From CAYJDR01 sp964368965 (lineage in GTDB: Bacteria > Chrysiogenota > Deferribacteres > Deferribacterales > Mucispirillaceae), in contig CAYJDR010000016.1 in NCBI GenBank assembly GCA_964368965.1, forward strand, positions 1 through 43,143: 43,143 nt of DNA, written 5' to 3'. The position numbers and the translations under genes were made by a program. Below, piece after piece: positions 16,473 to 24,607 of the stretch (positions are counted from its first letter, which is position 1; the number at the start of each line of letters is the position of its first letter). The notes under the pieces were generated by a model that did not search any database, was not told the DNA's origin, and saw nothing but the letters and a program-made list of their open reading frames with translations.

Positions 16473-17201
16473 ATGAGTGCAGTAATTATACCAGCAAGGC
16501 TTGGTTCTACAAGGTTTAAAGGCAAAGTGTTAGCAGATATTGGCGGAAAACCGATGGTTGTGCGTGTTGCTGAAAGTTGTTTAAAATCAATAGCAGATAA
16601 AGTTATTGTTGTGACAGATAGCGAAGATGTTTATAATGCTTGTAGCCAAGTTGATGGCGTGCATGTTATGATGAGCCCTAGTGATTTATCTACAGGTACA
16701 GATAGGGTTGCATTCGCTGCAAAAGATATCGACGATGATGTAATAATCAACGTGCAAGGCGATGAACCATTTATTCAACCAGAGTTGATTGATGCCTTGA
16801 TTAACGGACTTGAAGCTGATAAAGCTATCAAAATGATTACAGCAGCGACAGAGTTTAAGAATATCGCATTGTCAGAAAACTCATCAGCTGTTAAAGTAGT
16901 TATTGATAAAAACGATTTCGCACTATATTTTTCAAGATGTGCAATCCCGTTTGATAGAGATAAAATGGACGGCTTAGTGCGCTATAAACACGTTGGTATA
17001 TACGGTTTTAGGCGTGATTATTTATTCGAGTTTGCATCTAGTGAGCGTACTATGCTTGAGATTGCTGAAAACTTAGAACAACTTAGGGCGTTAGAAAATG
17101 GCGTTAAGATAAAGATTGTAAAAACAGACTACAACCCTATATCGGTTGATACGTTTGAAGATTTACAACTGGCTATAAAATATTTAGAGTTAAATGGATA
17201 G
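16473..17201 (+). CDS. kdsB: 3-deoxy-manno-octulosonate cytidylyltransferase
   Basis: A 242-residue nucleotidyltransferase that activates Kdo with CTP to CMP-Kdo for the LPS inner core. It has the N-terminal VIIPARLGSTRFKGKVLADI motif (PARLGSTR then KGK), the VVTDSEDVY strand, INVQGDEPFIQP and a C-terminal NPISVDTFEDL. All are family-specific. It consumes CTP made by the adjacent pyrG product, and Kdo-8-P synthesis begins with the kdsD product two genes on. The start lies 3 nt after acpS. Confidence 0.95.
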   Translation: MSAVIIPARLGSTRFKGKVLADIGGKPMVVRVAESCLKSIADKVIVVTDSEDVYNACSQVDGVHVMMSPSDLSTGTDRVAFAAKDIDDDVIINVQGDEPFIQPELIDALINGLEADKAIKMITAATEFKNIALSENSSAVKVVIDKNDFALYFSRCAIPFDRDKMDGLVRYKHVGIYGFRRDYLFEFASSERTMLEIAENLEQLRALENGVKIKIVKTDYNPISVDTFEDLQLAIKYLELNG

Positions 17202-17215
17202 AGGTAAAGGGTACT

Positions 17216-18838
17216 ATGAGTAAGTATATTTTCGTAACAGGTGGTGTGTTATCATCTTTAGGCAAGGGTATTACGGCAGCATCTATAGGTGCATTGCTAG
17301 AGGCTAGAGGTTATAAGGTCGCTATTAAAAAGTTTGACCCGTACCTCAACTATTCTACAGGTAAAATGAGCCCGTTACAACACGGTGAAGTGTTCGTTAC
17401 GGAAGACGGCGAAGAAGGCGATTTAGACCTCGGACACTATGAGCGTTTCACAACGTCGAACACTAACAAATATTCTGACCTTACATCAGGTAAGATATTT
17501 TACAATGTTATCGAACGTGAAAGACGTGGCGAATATCTAGGTGAAACAGTTCAAGTTGTTCCACACATTACTGATGAAATCAAGCATACAATATCGCAAG
17601 GTATTGATGGCATTGATATAGTTATTGTTGAAATAGGTGGCACAACTGGCGATATAGAAGGGTTACCTTTCTTGGAAGCAATCAGGCAGATGAAGCTTGA
17701 GCGTGATGAAAGCGACGTTATATTTATACACGTTACACTTGTTCCATATATTAAAATGGCTGGCGAACTAAAGACAAAACCTACGCAGCATTCAGTTAAG
17801 AAGTTGCAAGAAATTGGCATTAGTCCTGACATCTTAGTTTGCAGAAGCGAATACCCAATCGAAGATGGTATCCGCAATAAACTAGCACTATTCTCTAACG
17901 TTGATAACGATGCCGTTATTAGCTGTGTTGATGCTAGCACGATTTATCAAGTGCCACTCGCACTACATGAACAAAGGCTTGATAGCGTTATATTAAAGAA
18001 ACTTGAACTTGAAGATAAAGCACTTGACTTATCACAATGGAAAGAGATTGTTAGAAGAATAAAACAACCTGAAGGCGTTGTTAAAGTTGGCGTTATTGGC
18101 AAATATCTAGAAATGAAAGACGCTTATATTTCATTAACCGAAGCACTACTTCACGGCGCTGTTGCTAATAGATTGAAAGCTGAAATCGTTTGGATTGATG
18201 CTGAAGAGCTGATGATAAAATCAGCTAACGAACTGCTAGACGGCCTTGATTGTATATTAATCCCTGGTGGTTTTGGAGAGCGTGGTGTTGAAGGTAAGAT
18301 TAAGGCTGTGAATTTTGCTAGAAGCAAAGATATCCCATTCTTAGGTGTAGGTATGGGTATGCATGTTGCTACTATCGAATTTGCACGCAACGTGTTGAAG
18401 CTTCCTAACGCTACATCTGCGGAGATACACAAAATTAAATCACCAGCAGAAAGCGACTTAGTGATAGACTACCAACGCGATGAAAAATACCACAACGCTA
18501 TGGAAGAAACTATACGTTTAGGTGCATACACTACAACTTTAGTTGATAATAGCTTGATTAAGTCGATCTATGGGGCAGATTCAATAAAAGAGCGCCACAG
18601 GCACAGGCTAGAGCTAAATAGCGAATATAGACAAGCACTTGAAGATGAAGGACTTGTTGCAACAGGCATAAGCGTTGAAACAGGACTTGTAGACGTCGTA
18701 GAAATAAAAGAACACAGGTGGTTTATTGGCGTACAATTCCATGCAGAATTTAAGTCTAAACCATTTAATCCACACCCTTTATTTACAAGCTTTATAGAGG
18801 CTGGATATAAATTTGCACAAGATAAAGCAGAACTATAA
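17216..18838 (+). CDS. pyrG: CTP synthase with degenerate glutaminase domain
   Basis: A 540-residue CTP synthase. The synthetase half is recognisable from FVTGGVLSSLGKGI, QHGEVFVTEDG, DLDLGHYERF, VEIGGTTGDIE and KTKPTQHSV. The glutaminase half keeps PGGFGERGVEGK, ATSAE, ERHRHR and FHAEF. However, where the family has GICLGMQ this protein reads GVGMGMH (residues 377-383), so the nucleophile Cys379 of E. coli PyrG is Gly. The usual GGTMRLG is EETIRLG in a locally shortened loop. In the synthetase half, the near-invariant NVDPGTMSP is NYSTGKMSP. The enzyme should still make CTP from UTP, ATP and free ammonia, but glutamine use is doubtful. It lies between two Kdo genes. Confidence 0.93.
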   Translation: MSKYIFVTGGVLSSLGKGITAASIGALLEARGYKVAIKKFDPYLNYSTGKMSPLQHGEVFVTEDGEEGDLDLGHYERFTTSNTNKYSDLTSGKIFYNVIERERRGEYLGETVQVVPHITDEIKHTISQGIDGIDIVIVEIGGTTGDIEGLPFLEAIRQMKLERDESDVIFIHVTLVPYIKMAGELKTKPTQHSVKKLQEIGISPDILVCRSEYPIEDGIRNKLALFSNVDNDAVISCVDASTIYQVPLALHEQRLDSVILKKLELEDKALDLSQWKEIVRRIKQPEGVVKVGVIGKYLEMKDAYISLTEALLHGAVANRLKAEIVWIDAEELMIKSANELLDGLDCILIPGGFGERGVEGKIKAVNFARSKDIPFLGVGMGMHVATIEFARNVLKLPNATSAEIHKIKSPAESDLVIDYQRDEKYHNAMEETIRLGAYTTTLVDNSLIKSIYGADSIKERHRHRLELNSEYRQALEDEGLVATGISVETGLVDVVEIKEHRWFIGVQFHAEFKSKPFNPHPLFTSFIEAGYKFAQDKAEL

Positions 18839-18850
18839 AAGAGGATATTC

Positions 18851-19822
18851 ATGAATAAACAAGATATTCTTAACCACGGTTTACGCACACTTGATATTGA
18901 GCTAGAGTCACTTAGGCGAACAAAAGAGCTGTTAAACGATAGCTTCATTGGCTCAGTAGAGATGATATTGGAATGTAAAGGTAGAGTAGTTGTCACAGGC
19001 ATGGGTAAGTCAGGCTTGATTGGTAAAAAGATTGCCGCAACACTTGCTAGCACAGGCACTCCATCATTTTTTGTGCACCCTGCAGAAGGCGTACATGGCG
19101 ATATCGGCATGATTGTTCGTGGCGATGTTGTACTTGCGCTATCTAATAGTGGCGAAACTGATGAAATTAAACAATTACTTCCAACTATCAAGCGTTTAGG
19201 CGTTGGGCTTATATCTATCGTTGGTAACCCTGCATCTACACTTGCAAAACGTAGCGACTATGTGCTTGATGCATCGATAGAAAAGGAAGCTTGCCCACTA
19301 AACCTAGCACCTACTGCTAGCACAACTGTATCACTAGCACTTGGCGATGCTTTAGCAGTTGCATTGGTTGAATGTAGAGGGTTTAAGGAAGAAGACTTTG
19401 CGTTGCTTCATCCATCTGGTGCGCTAGGTAAAAGGTTATTGTTGACTGTTATGGATGTAATGGTTAGCGGTAATGCGCTACCTATAGCAAAAGAGGATAC
19501 ATGCTTCCGCGATGCAGTGCAAATCATTACTGAGAAACGATTAGGTTGCGTAGCTATCACGAACAGCAACGACGAAATCATAGGTATAATTACTGACGGT
19601 GACGTTAGAAGGGCGACAACTAGCTTCGACAATATTTATGATAAACAAGCGAAAGATGTTATGACAAAATCACCTAAGATGATGAAAGACTCTGAGCTTG
19701 CAGCAAGTGCACTTAGGTTGATGGAAACTCATAAAATCTCATCTGTATTTATCGTTGATGATGCTAACAAGCTTGTTGGCTTAGTACACTTACAGGATAT
19801 ATTGCAGTCAGGAATTGTTTAA
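18851..19822 (+). CDS. kdsD: D-arabinose-5-phosphate isomerase (KpsF/GutQ family)
   Basis: A 323-residue protein with an N-terminal SIS sugar-isomerase domain (GMGKSGLIGKKIAATLASTG, then HPAEGVHGD, then ALSNSGETDE) and two C-terminal CBS domains from about residue 205. It turns ribulose-5-P into arabinose-5-P, the first committed step to Kdo. The length is standard for KdsD. A GAGGA ribosome site precedes the ATG, 12 nt after pyrG. It leads directly into the lptC-lptA-lptB genes, a common arrangement in Gram-negative bacteria. Neither kdsA nor kdsC is between pyrG and kdsD. Confidence 0.95.
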   Translation: MNKQDILNHGLRTLDIELESLRRTKELLNDSFIGSVEMILECKGRVVVTGMGKSGLIGKKIAATLASTGTPSFFVHPAEGVHGDIGMIVRGDVVLALSNSGETDEIKQLLPTIKRLGVGLISIVGNPASTLAKRSDYVLDASIEKEACPLNLAPTASTTVSLALGDALAVALVECRGFKEEDFALLHPSGALGKRLLLTVMDVMVSGNALPIAKEDTCFRDAVQIITEKRLGCVAITNSNDEIIGIITDGDVRRATTSFDNIYDKQAKDVMTKSPKMMKDSELAASALRLMETHKISSVFIVDDANKLVGLVHLQDILQSGIV

Positions 19823-20388
19823 TGTTTAGTAGCAAGGGGTTTTTAAAGAATAGGGCATTGTTATGGGCTGGGTTATGCTTAGGCGTAGTGTTTATAGCAT
19901 TATTCATTTACATTGTTTTGAAACCTCACCAAGTTGTTGTGCCGTACAAGGCTGTGTTGCAACAAAACAAACTGAATGTTAAAGGACTAGAGTTTAAGTA
20001 TATATTAAGTGGCGATGCTTATGCAAACCTGTTATCGACTACGGCTTATGTTGATATACTTGATAACTCAGTTGATTTAGATAACTTGTCGCTTGAGTAT
20101 GTGTCTACTACTATGACGCTAAACGCAAACGCTGATAACGGCAGCTATAGCAATGAGCGATACCTCGAGGCAACAGGCAACATTAAGGGTACTGTTGATG
20201 GTATTGACTTTTATACTGATGTTGACGGCAAACTAGAATATGACTATATTGAAGGTGTCGGCGAGATTACAAACGGCATCTATCTACATTATGATAATAG
20301 CTCAATATTTTCGAAGTCGGCTTCGTTCGACTACACTAAAAACTATGTCTACTTTAAAGATAACGTAACAGTTATATATTCTGAGTAG
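19822..20388 (+). CDS. lptC: LPS export protein LptC
   Basis: A 188-residue protein with one N-terminal membrane helix (about residues 13-33) and a periplasmic beta-rich domain. The sequence is poorly conserved, as is normal for LptC. The phrase GLEFKYILSGDAYANL, the repeated short beta strands and the final FDYTKNYVYFKDNVTVIY fit the LptC/OstA jelly-roll fold. In the Lpt bridge it receives LPS from LptB2FG and hands it to LptA. Its position between kdsD and lptA is the main support. The ATG overlaps the kdsD stop by one base. Confidence 0.86.
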   Translation: MFSSKGFLKNRALLWAGLCLGVVFIALFIYIVLKPHQVVVPYKAVLQQNKLNVKGLEFKYILSGDAYANLLSTTAYVDILDNSVDLDNLSLEYVSTTMTLNANADNGSYSNERYLEATGNIKGTVDGIDFYTDVDGKLEYDYIEGVGEITNGIYLHYDNSSIFSKSASFDYTKNYVYFKDNVTVIYSE

Positions 20389-20405
20389 GTTACACGGTGG
20401 ATTAT

Positions 20406-20885
20406 ATGAAGTTTTTTAACTATAGATTAATACTTTTACCATTAATAGCGCTATTTTTGATAGCGGCTACTGATAATGTTTCTGCACCTGTTAAGATAAC
20501 AGCTGATGCTATGAAATATTATGGAGCAGAGCGCCGCACAGAGTTTATTGGCAATGTTGTTGGCGTTAGCGATAATTACACTTTAACATCTGATAATGTT
20601 ACAGTTTTTATGAATGAAACAAACTCTATTGAGCGCATTGTCGGCAACGGTAATGTAAACATCAAAACAGATACAATCGTAGCTATATCCCAAAACGGCG
20701 AAGTTGATGAAGTCGCAAAGATAGCAACACTATCTGGCGGTGTAAAAGTTTGGCAAGGTGAGAATTTTCTTGAAGGTGATAAAGTTATAATATACTATAT
20801 TGATGATAGGATAGAAGTGGAAAAAGGCGAGGAAAAACGCGTCACAATCATCTTCAACCCTAACGAAGCAGGAGCATTGCCGTGA
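20406..20885 (+). CDS. lptA: LPS transport periplasmic protein LptA
   Basis: A 159-residue OstA-like protein with a hydrophobic signal sequence ending near VSA-PVKI, so it is periplasmic. The mature part shows the LptA repeat logic: ITADAMKYYGAERRTEFIGNV, NVTVFMNETNSIERIVGNGNV and GEVDEVAKIATLSGGVKV, seen here as short beta strands ending in GNV or GGV. It forms the bridge that carries LPS across the periplasm. I prefer the ATG at 20406, which has a GGTGGA ribosome site, over the in-frame GTG at 20397. The stop overlaps the lptB start. Confidence 0.88.
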   Translation: MKFFNYRLILLPLIALFLIAATDNVSAPVKITADAMKYYGAERRTEFIGNVVGVSDNYTLTSDNVTVFMNETNSIERIVGNGNVNIKTDTIVAISQNGEVDEVAKIATLSGGVKVWQGENFLEGDKVIIYYIDDRIEVEKGEEKRVTIIFNPNEAGALP

Positions 20886-21601
20886 GTTTAGAAGCTAGGA
20901 ATATAAGCAAATCGTTTGGCAAACGTAGAGTTGTTAACGATGTTTCTGTATCTGTTTCTAAAGGCGAAGTGGTTGGTCTACTTGGTCCTAACGGTGCTGG
21001 TAAGAGTACATCTTTCTACATGATAGTTGGTTTGCTTCGCCCAGAAAGTGGCAGTATTTTGCTAGGTGGCGAGGATATTACTAAAAAACCTATCCATGAG
21101 CGTTGCCGTGCTGGTATCGGCTATCTTCCACAAGAAGCTTCGATATTTCGTAAAATGACAGTGTATGATAACATCATGACAGCACTCGATTTTACTGACT
21201 ATTCAAAAGCAGAAGCCAAGCAACGCTTAGAGCAGTTAGTTGATGAGTTCCACTTAAACCATGTTGTGAAAAGCTATGGTTATGCGCTTTCAGGTGGTGA
21301 ACGTAGGCGTGTTGAGATAGCTAGATGCTTAGCGACAGAGCCTGATTTTATACTGCTAGATGAACCGTTTGCAGGTATCGACCCGATATCAGTTGCAGAC
21401 ATTCAAGTTATGGTGCAACAGTTGAAAAATAGAGGCATTGGCGTGTTAATCACAGACCATAACGTGCGTGACACATTGTCGATTACAGATAGAGGATATA
21501 TCATCACGGAGGGGACTGTTTTAACACACGGCTCAACAGATGAGATACTCGCTAACGAAGCAGTAAAAGAAAGATATTTAGGTAAAGGATTTACTATATA
21601 G
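20882..21601 (+). CDS. lptB: LPS export ABC transporter ATPase LptB
   Basis: A 239-residue ABC ATPase. Walker A GPNGAGKS is at 35-42, the signature is LSGGERRRVEIAR, Walker B is FILLDEPFAGIDP and the H-loop is DHNVRDT. The LptB-specific phrase GIGYLPQEASIFRKMTVYDNI (seen as GYLPQEASIF then RKMTV) is present. It powers extraction of LPS from the inner membrane with LptF and LptG, which are not in this window. The gene starts with GTG inside the lptA stop (GTGA) and is followed 1 nt later by rpoN, the classic lptB-rpoN-hpf order. Confidence 0.96.
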   Translation: MSLEARNISKSFGKRRVVNDVSVSVSKGEVVGLLGPNGAGKSTSFYMIVGLLRPESGSILLGGEDITKKPIHERCRAGIGYLPQEASIFRKMTVYDNIMTALDFTDYSKAEAKQRLEQLVDEFHLNHVVKSYGYALSGGERRRVEIARCLATEPDFILLDEPFAGIDPISVADIQVMVQQLKNRGIGVLITDHNVRDTLSITDRGYIITEGTVLTHGSTDEILANEAVKERYLGKGFTI

Positions 21602-21602
21602 C

Positions 21603-23060
21603 ATGAACAATCTGCGTCAGAATATTGATTTAAAAAACAGTATGCAACAGTCGGTGTTTATTACACCGCAAATGAAGCAATCTATTGCAATGCTTCAAAT
21701 GCCAATACAAGAGCTAGTTAATGAAATAGCGACTATTTTAGAAGCTAACCCAGTATTAGAGCATATTGAATATGAAAACGATTTTGACGATTACAACACC
21801 GATGGCAGCGACGACAACAAAACCGATAGCGAACCAGATGGTGAAGTAAAACCAGATATAGCAGAAACAATATCAAGCGACGACTGGGACGAATATATAG
21901 GCTATGACAAACTTGACGACATAAGCTATAAGCCATTAGGTGGTAACGAAGGCGTCGATTTCGAGATGTTCACAAGCTCTGAGGAGTCGCTATACGATTT
22001 CCTACTAAACCAACTTAAAGTTGCAAGGCTGACCATACAAGAAAAAGAGATTGGCGAGTTCATTATCGGCAACTTGAGCGATGATGGCTATTTTAGGTTA
22101 GATATTAGCGAAAGCTGTAACGAACTTGATATTGAGCTAGAAGAGTTTGAACATGTGCTTGATGTTATTAAAACTTTTGAGCCAATAGGTATCGCTAGTG
22201 AAAATATTTGCGAGTGTGTAGTTACTCAGCTGAAGGAACTTGATATCGATCAAGTATATATCGACTTGGTTTGTGAATTGTTGACAGATTATTCTGCTGA
22301 GTTGGCTGCTTTCAAGTACGAAGAAATTTTACGCAAAATGAGCATTGAGCGTGATACTTTTAACTATTTACTAGAGATTATAAAAAAAACTGATCCTCGC
22401 CCAGGCTTGAATTATAAGGATTCTGACATAAAAGTTGTTGTACCTGATATATTTATAGTGCCAAATGGAGAAAAGTTTGATATACTATTAAATGAAGGCG
22501 GGATACCAACAGTTAGGTTGAACAGTTATTATACAAAAATGCTGAAAGATGCATCACTCGATAATGACTCGAAACAGTACATTAAAGAAAAAGTAAAAAA
22601 CGCTGTATGGGTTATCGAAAGCCTTCAAAAAAGGCAAAAAGCTATTTATAAAGTTGCACAAGTGTTGATTGATACACAAGCAGACTTTATCAAAAATGGC
22701 GACGACATGCTTAAACCATTGAAGTTGAAAGAAGTTGCTGAAATTACAGAGCTTCATGAGTCCACAGTTAGCCGTGTTACAGCAGGTAAATATGCTATGA
22801 CACCTAGAGGGATGATAGAGCTTAAATCGTTCTTCTCAAAAGGGCTAGACTCGTCTGAAGGTGACATGTCTATCGTGTTGATAAAGTCGAAGATTAAGTC
22901 GCTTATAGAGGCTGAAAAACCTACTGAACCACTTTCTGACCAAAAGATTGTAGACATTTTAGACTCGGAAGGCATAAAGATTGCGCGGCGTACCGTTGCA
23001 AAGTATAGGGATGAAATGAATATCCTTACAATGTCCCAAAGAAAAAGACTAAGGGGGTAA
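21603..23060 (+). CDS. rpoN: RNA polymerase sigma-54 factor
   Basis: A 485-residue sigma-54. The N-terminal region I (QSVFITPQMKQSIAMLQMPIQEL) is the glutamine-rich activator-interaction segment, an acidic linker spans about residues 60-90, and the C-terminal RpoN box reads RRTVAKYRDEMNI, normally ARRTVAKYREELGI. A helix-turn-helix lies in LKEVAEITELHESTVSRVT. Sigma-54 needs AAA activators to open promoters, often for nitrogen, motility or envelope functions. No sigma-54 activator gene is in the window. The ATG lies 1 nt after lptB. Confidence 0.96.
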   Translation: MNNLRQNIDLKNSMQQSVFITPQMKQSIAMLQMPIQELVNEIATILEANPVLEHIEYENDFDDYNTDGSDDNKTDSEPDGEVKPDIAETISSDDWDEYIGYDKLDDISYKPLGGNEGVDFEMFTSSEESLYDFLLNQLKVARLTIQEKEIGEFIIGNLSDDGYFRLDISESCNELDIELEEFEHVLDVIKTFEPIGIASENICECVVTQLKELDIDQVYIDLVCELLTDYSAELAAFKYEEILRKMSIERDTFNYLLEIIKKTDPRPGLNYKDSDIKVVVPDIFIVPNGEKFDILLNEGGIPTVRLNSYYTKMLKDASLDNDSKQYIKEKVKNAVWVIESLQKRQKAIYKVAQVLIDTQADFIKNGDDMLKPLKLKEVAEITELHESTVSRVTAGKYAMTPRGMIELKSFFSKGLDSSEGDMSIVLIKSKIKSLIEAEKPTEPLSDQKIVDILDSEGIKIARRTVAKYRDEMNILTMSQRKRLRG

Positions 23061-23065
23061 TTCTT

Positions 23066-23599
23066 ATGAGAGTTACAGTTAGTGGTAAAAACATGGTAGT
23101 AACAGATGCAATTCGTGAATATTCGGAGAAGAAAGCAGCACGAATCAAAAAATACTTCGACGATATCATGGATGTGCACGTAAACCTTGAAGTTCAAAAG
23201 AACCTTCATTCAGCAGAAATACTTGTTGATGTTAAAGGCATCTTTTTGAAAGGTCTTGAAAAGTCTGAAGATATGTACGCTTCAATAGATTTTGCAGTTG
23301 ATAAAATCGAAAAACAACTCGTTAAATATAAAGAGCGTCTAAAAGAGCATAAAGGTGCAGACCGCAACGATGCAGAAACTCTTAAACTTAATGTTTATGA
23401 GCCAGACTCTCTATATAACACAGAGCCTGAAATTATCGTTACAAAGCTTATCCCTTCAAAACCTATGGATATTGAAGAGGCAGCTATGCAAATGGATCTG
23501 CTTAACAAAAACTTCTTTGTTTTCGTTAATGCCGACACTACACATGTAAATGTAGTATACAAGCGTGATGATGGAAACATTGGGTTAATTGAACCATAA
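23066..23599 (+). CDS. hpf: ribosome hibernation promoting factor, long form
   Basis: A 177-residue protein with two parts. Residues 1 to about 95 are the S30AE ribosome-binding domain (VSGKNMVVTDAIREYSEKK, then AEILVDVKG). The C-terminal 55 residues are the dimerisation domain of long HPF (LIPSKPMDIEEAAMQMDLL, then VVYKRDDGNIGLIEP). Long HPF pairs 70S ribosomes into 100S dimers when growth stops. E. coli has a short HPF plus RMF, so the long form fits a non-gammaproteobacterial organism. It follows rpoN by 5 nt and precedes a strong terminator. Confidence 0.94.
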   Translation: MRVTVSGKNMVVTDAIREYSEKKAARIKKYFDDIMDVHVNLEVQKNLHSAEILVDVKGIFLKGLEKSEDMYASIDFAVDKIEKQLVKYKERLKEHKGADRNDAETLKLNVYEPDSLYNTEPEIIVTKLIPSKPMDIEEAAMQMDLLNKNFFVFVNADTTHVNVVYKRDDGNIGLIEP

Positions 23600-23608
23600 A
23601 AACTTTAT

Positions 23609-23643
23609 ATGCGGTACTGTTTTAAAGATAGTACCGCATTTTT
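23609..23643 (+). terminator. strong Rho-independent terminator between hpf and hprK
   Basis: A perfect 10-bp stem, ATGCGGTACT (23609-23618) with AGTACCGCAT (23630-23639), an 11-nt loop and TTTTT. It ends the lpt-rpoN-hpf transcript. An ATG in the left arm is in frame with hprK but is part of the hairpin, so it is not the likely start. Confidence 0.88.
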
Positions 23644-23665
23644 AATAACTAAACTTGAGTGGTAT

Positions 23666-24601
23666 ATGCTTAATAACAATGAAGTAAGCGTGCCTGAATT
23701 TATTGAACTAGTGAAAAACAAACTAGATGTAAACGTTGTGCTTGATGCAGGCATTGATGAACGCAGTATATCAGACTTTGTTATCATAAAACCAGGTCTT
23801 GCCTTGGCAGGATTTCAACAACATATCCATGCTGGTAGAGCTATGCTGTTTGGCAAAACAGAGATAGAATACCTAGCGACAATACCGCATGAACAAGCGT
23901 ATAGCGTCCTTAAACAGCTATTCGAGAAAAACAGCACTTGTATCATCGTATCTAAATCGTTACCGATACTTGATGTCTTAAAGCAAGCAGCTATCGACAC
24001 AAATCTCCCAATATTGACAACTAGCGAAAACAGCCGAAATACGATAACTTCTGCAACATCTGTGCTAGAAGCGAAACTATCAAAGAAAGCTTATATCCAT
24101 GGCGTATTTATGGACGTTTATGGCATAGGTGTGTTAATAACAGGCAAAAGTGGCATAGGCAAAAGCGAATGTGCTATTGAGTTAATCAAGCGTGGGCATA
24201 GGCTAGTGGCAGATGATGTTGTTGTGGGCTTTATTGGCAACGGCCGCTTGCAAGGCACAGCAGATGATTTATTACGCTACCATATAGAACTTAGAGGGTT
24301 AGGGATTGTCAATGTACGTGATATGTTTGGTATCACATCTATACGTGTAAAGAAGCGTATAGAGTTTGCAATAAACTTCATAACCGATAGCCTAGATAAC
24401 TCGGATAGGCTAGGTATGAAAGAGAGCTACAAAGATATATTAGGCATTAAAGTGCCAGAGGTAACGTGCGAGATATTACCGGGCAGAAACATGGCTGTTA
24501 TCGTTGAGATAGCCGCAAGGAACTATTTACTGAAAGCAATGGGCTACGATTCATCTAAAGCGTTTATATTAAAGGCTGATGAACGTCTTAAAATAAAGTA
24601 G
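23666..24601 (+). CDS. hprK: HPr kinase/phosphorylase
   Basis: A 311-residue bifunctional regulator that phosphorylates HPr on its regulatory serine with ATP and removes it again. The N-terminal domain covers about residues 1-130. The kinase domain follows with GVFMDVYGIGVLITG, the P-loop GKSGIGKS (160-167), RLVADDVV and the HprK signature RGLGIVNVRDMFG (seen as LRGLGIVNVRDMFGI). I chose the ATG at 23666 because GAGTGG precedes it and the upstream ATG lies in the terminator. Its substrate HPr, with an intact serine region, is encoded 4 kb downstream. Confidence 0.94.
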   Translation: MLNNNEVSVPEFIELVKNKLDVNVVLDAGIDERSISDFVIIKPGLALAGFQQHIHAGRAMLFGKTEIEYLATIPHEQAYSVLKQLFEKNSTCIIVSKSLPILDVLKQAAIDTNLPILTTSENSRNTITSATSVLEAKLSKKAYIHGVFMDVYGIGVLITGKSGIGKSECAIELIKRGHRLVADDVVVGFIGNGRLQGTADDLLRYHIELRGLGIVNVRDMFGITSIRVKKRIEFAINFITDSLDNSDRLGMKESYKDILGIKVPEVTCEILPGRNMAVIVEIAARNYLLKAMGYDSSKAFILKADERLKIK

Positions 24602-24607
24602 GAATGT

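Noticed and set aside
18568..19191. Minus-strand open frame across the pyrG-kdsD junction
   Set aside because: It covers two well-supported genes on the other strand, and its low-complexity serine content is that of an antisense shadow.
23609..23665. An upstream in-frame ATG for hprK at 23609
   Set aside because: It is in the left arm of a terminator hairpin. The ATG at 23666 has its own ribosome site and gives the normal N-terminus.
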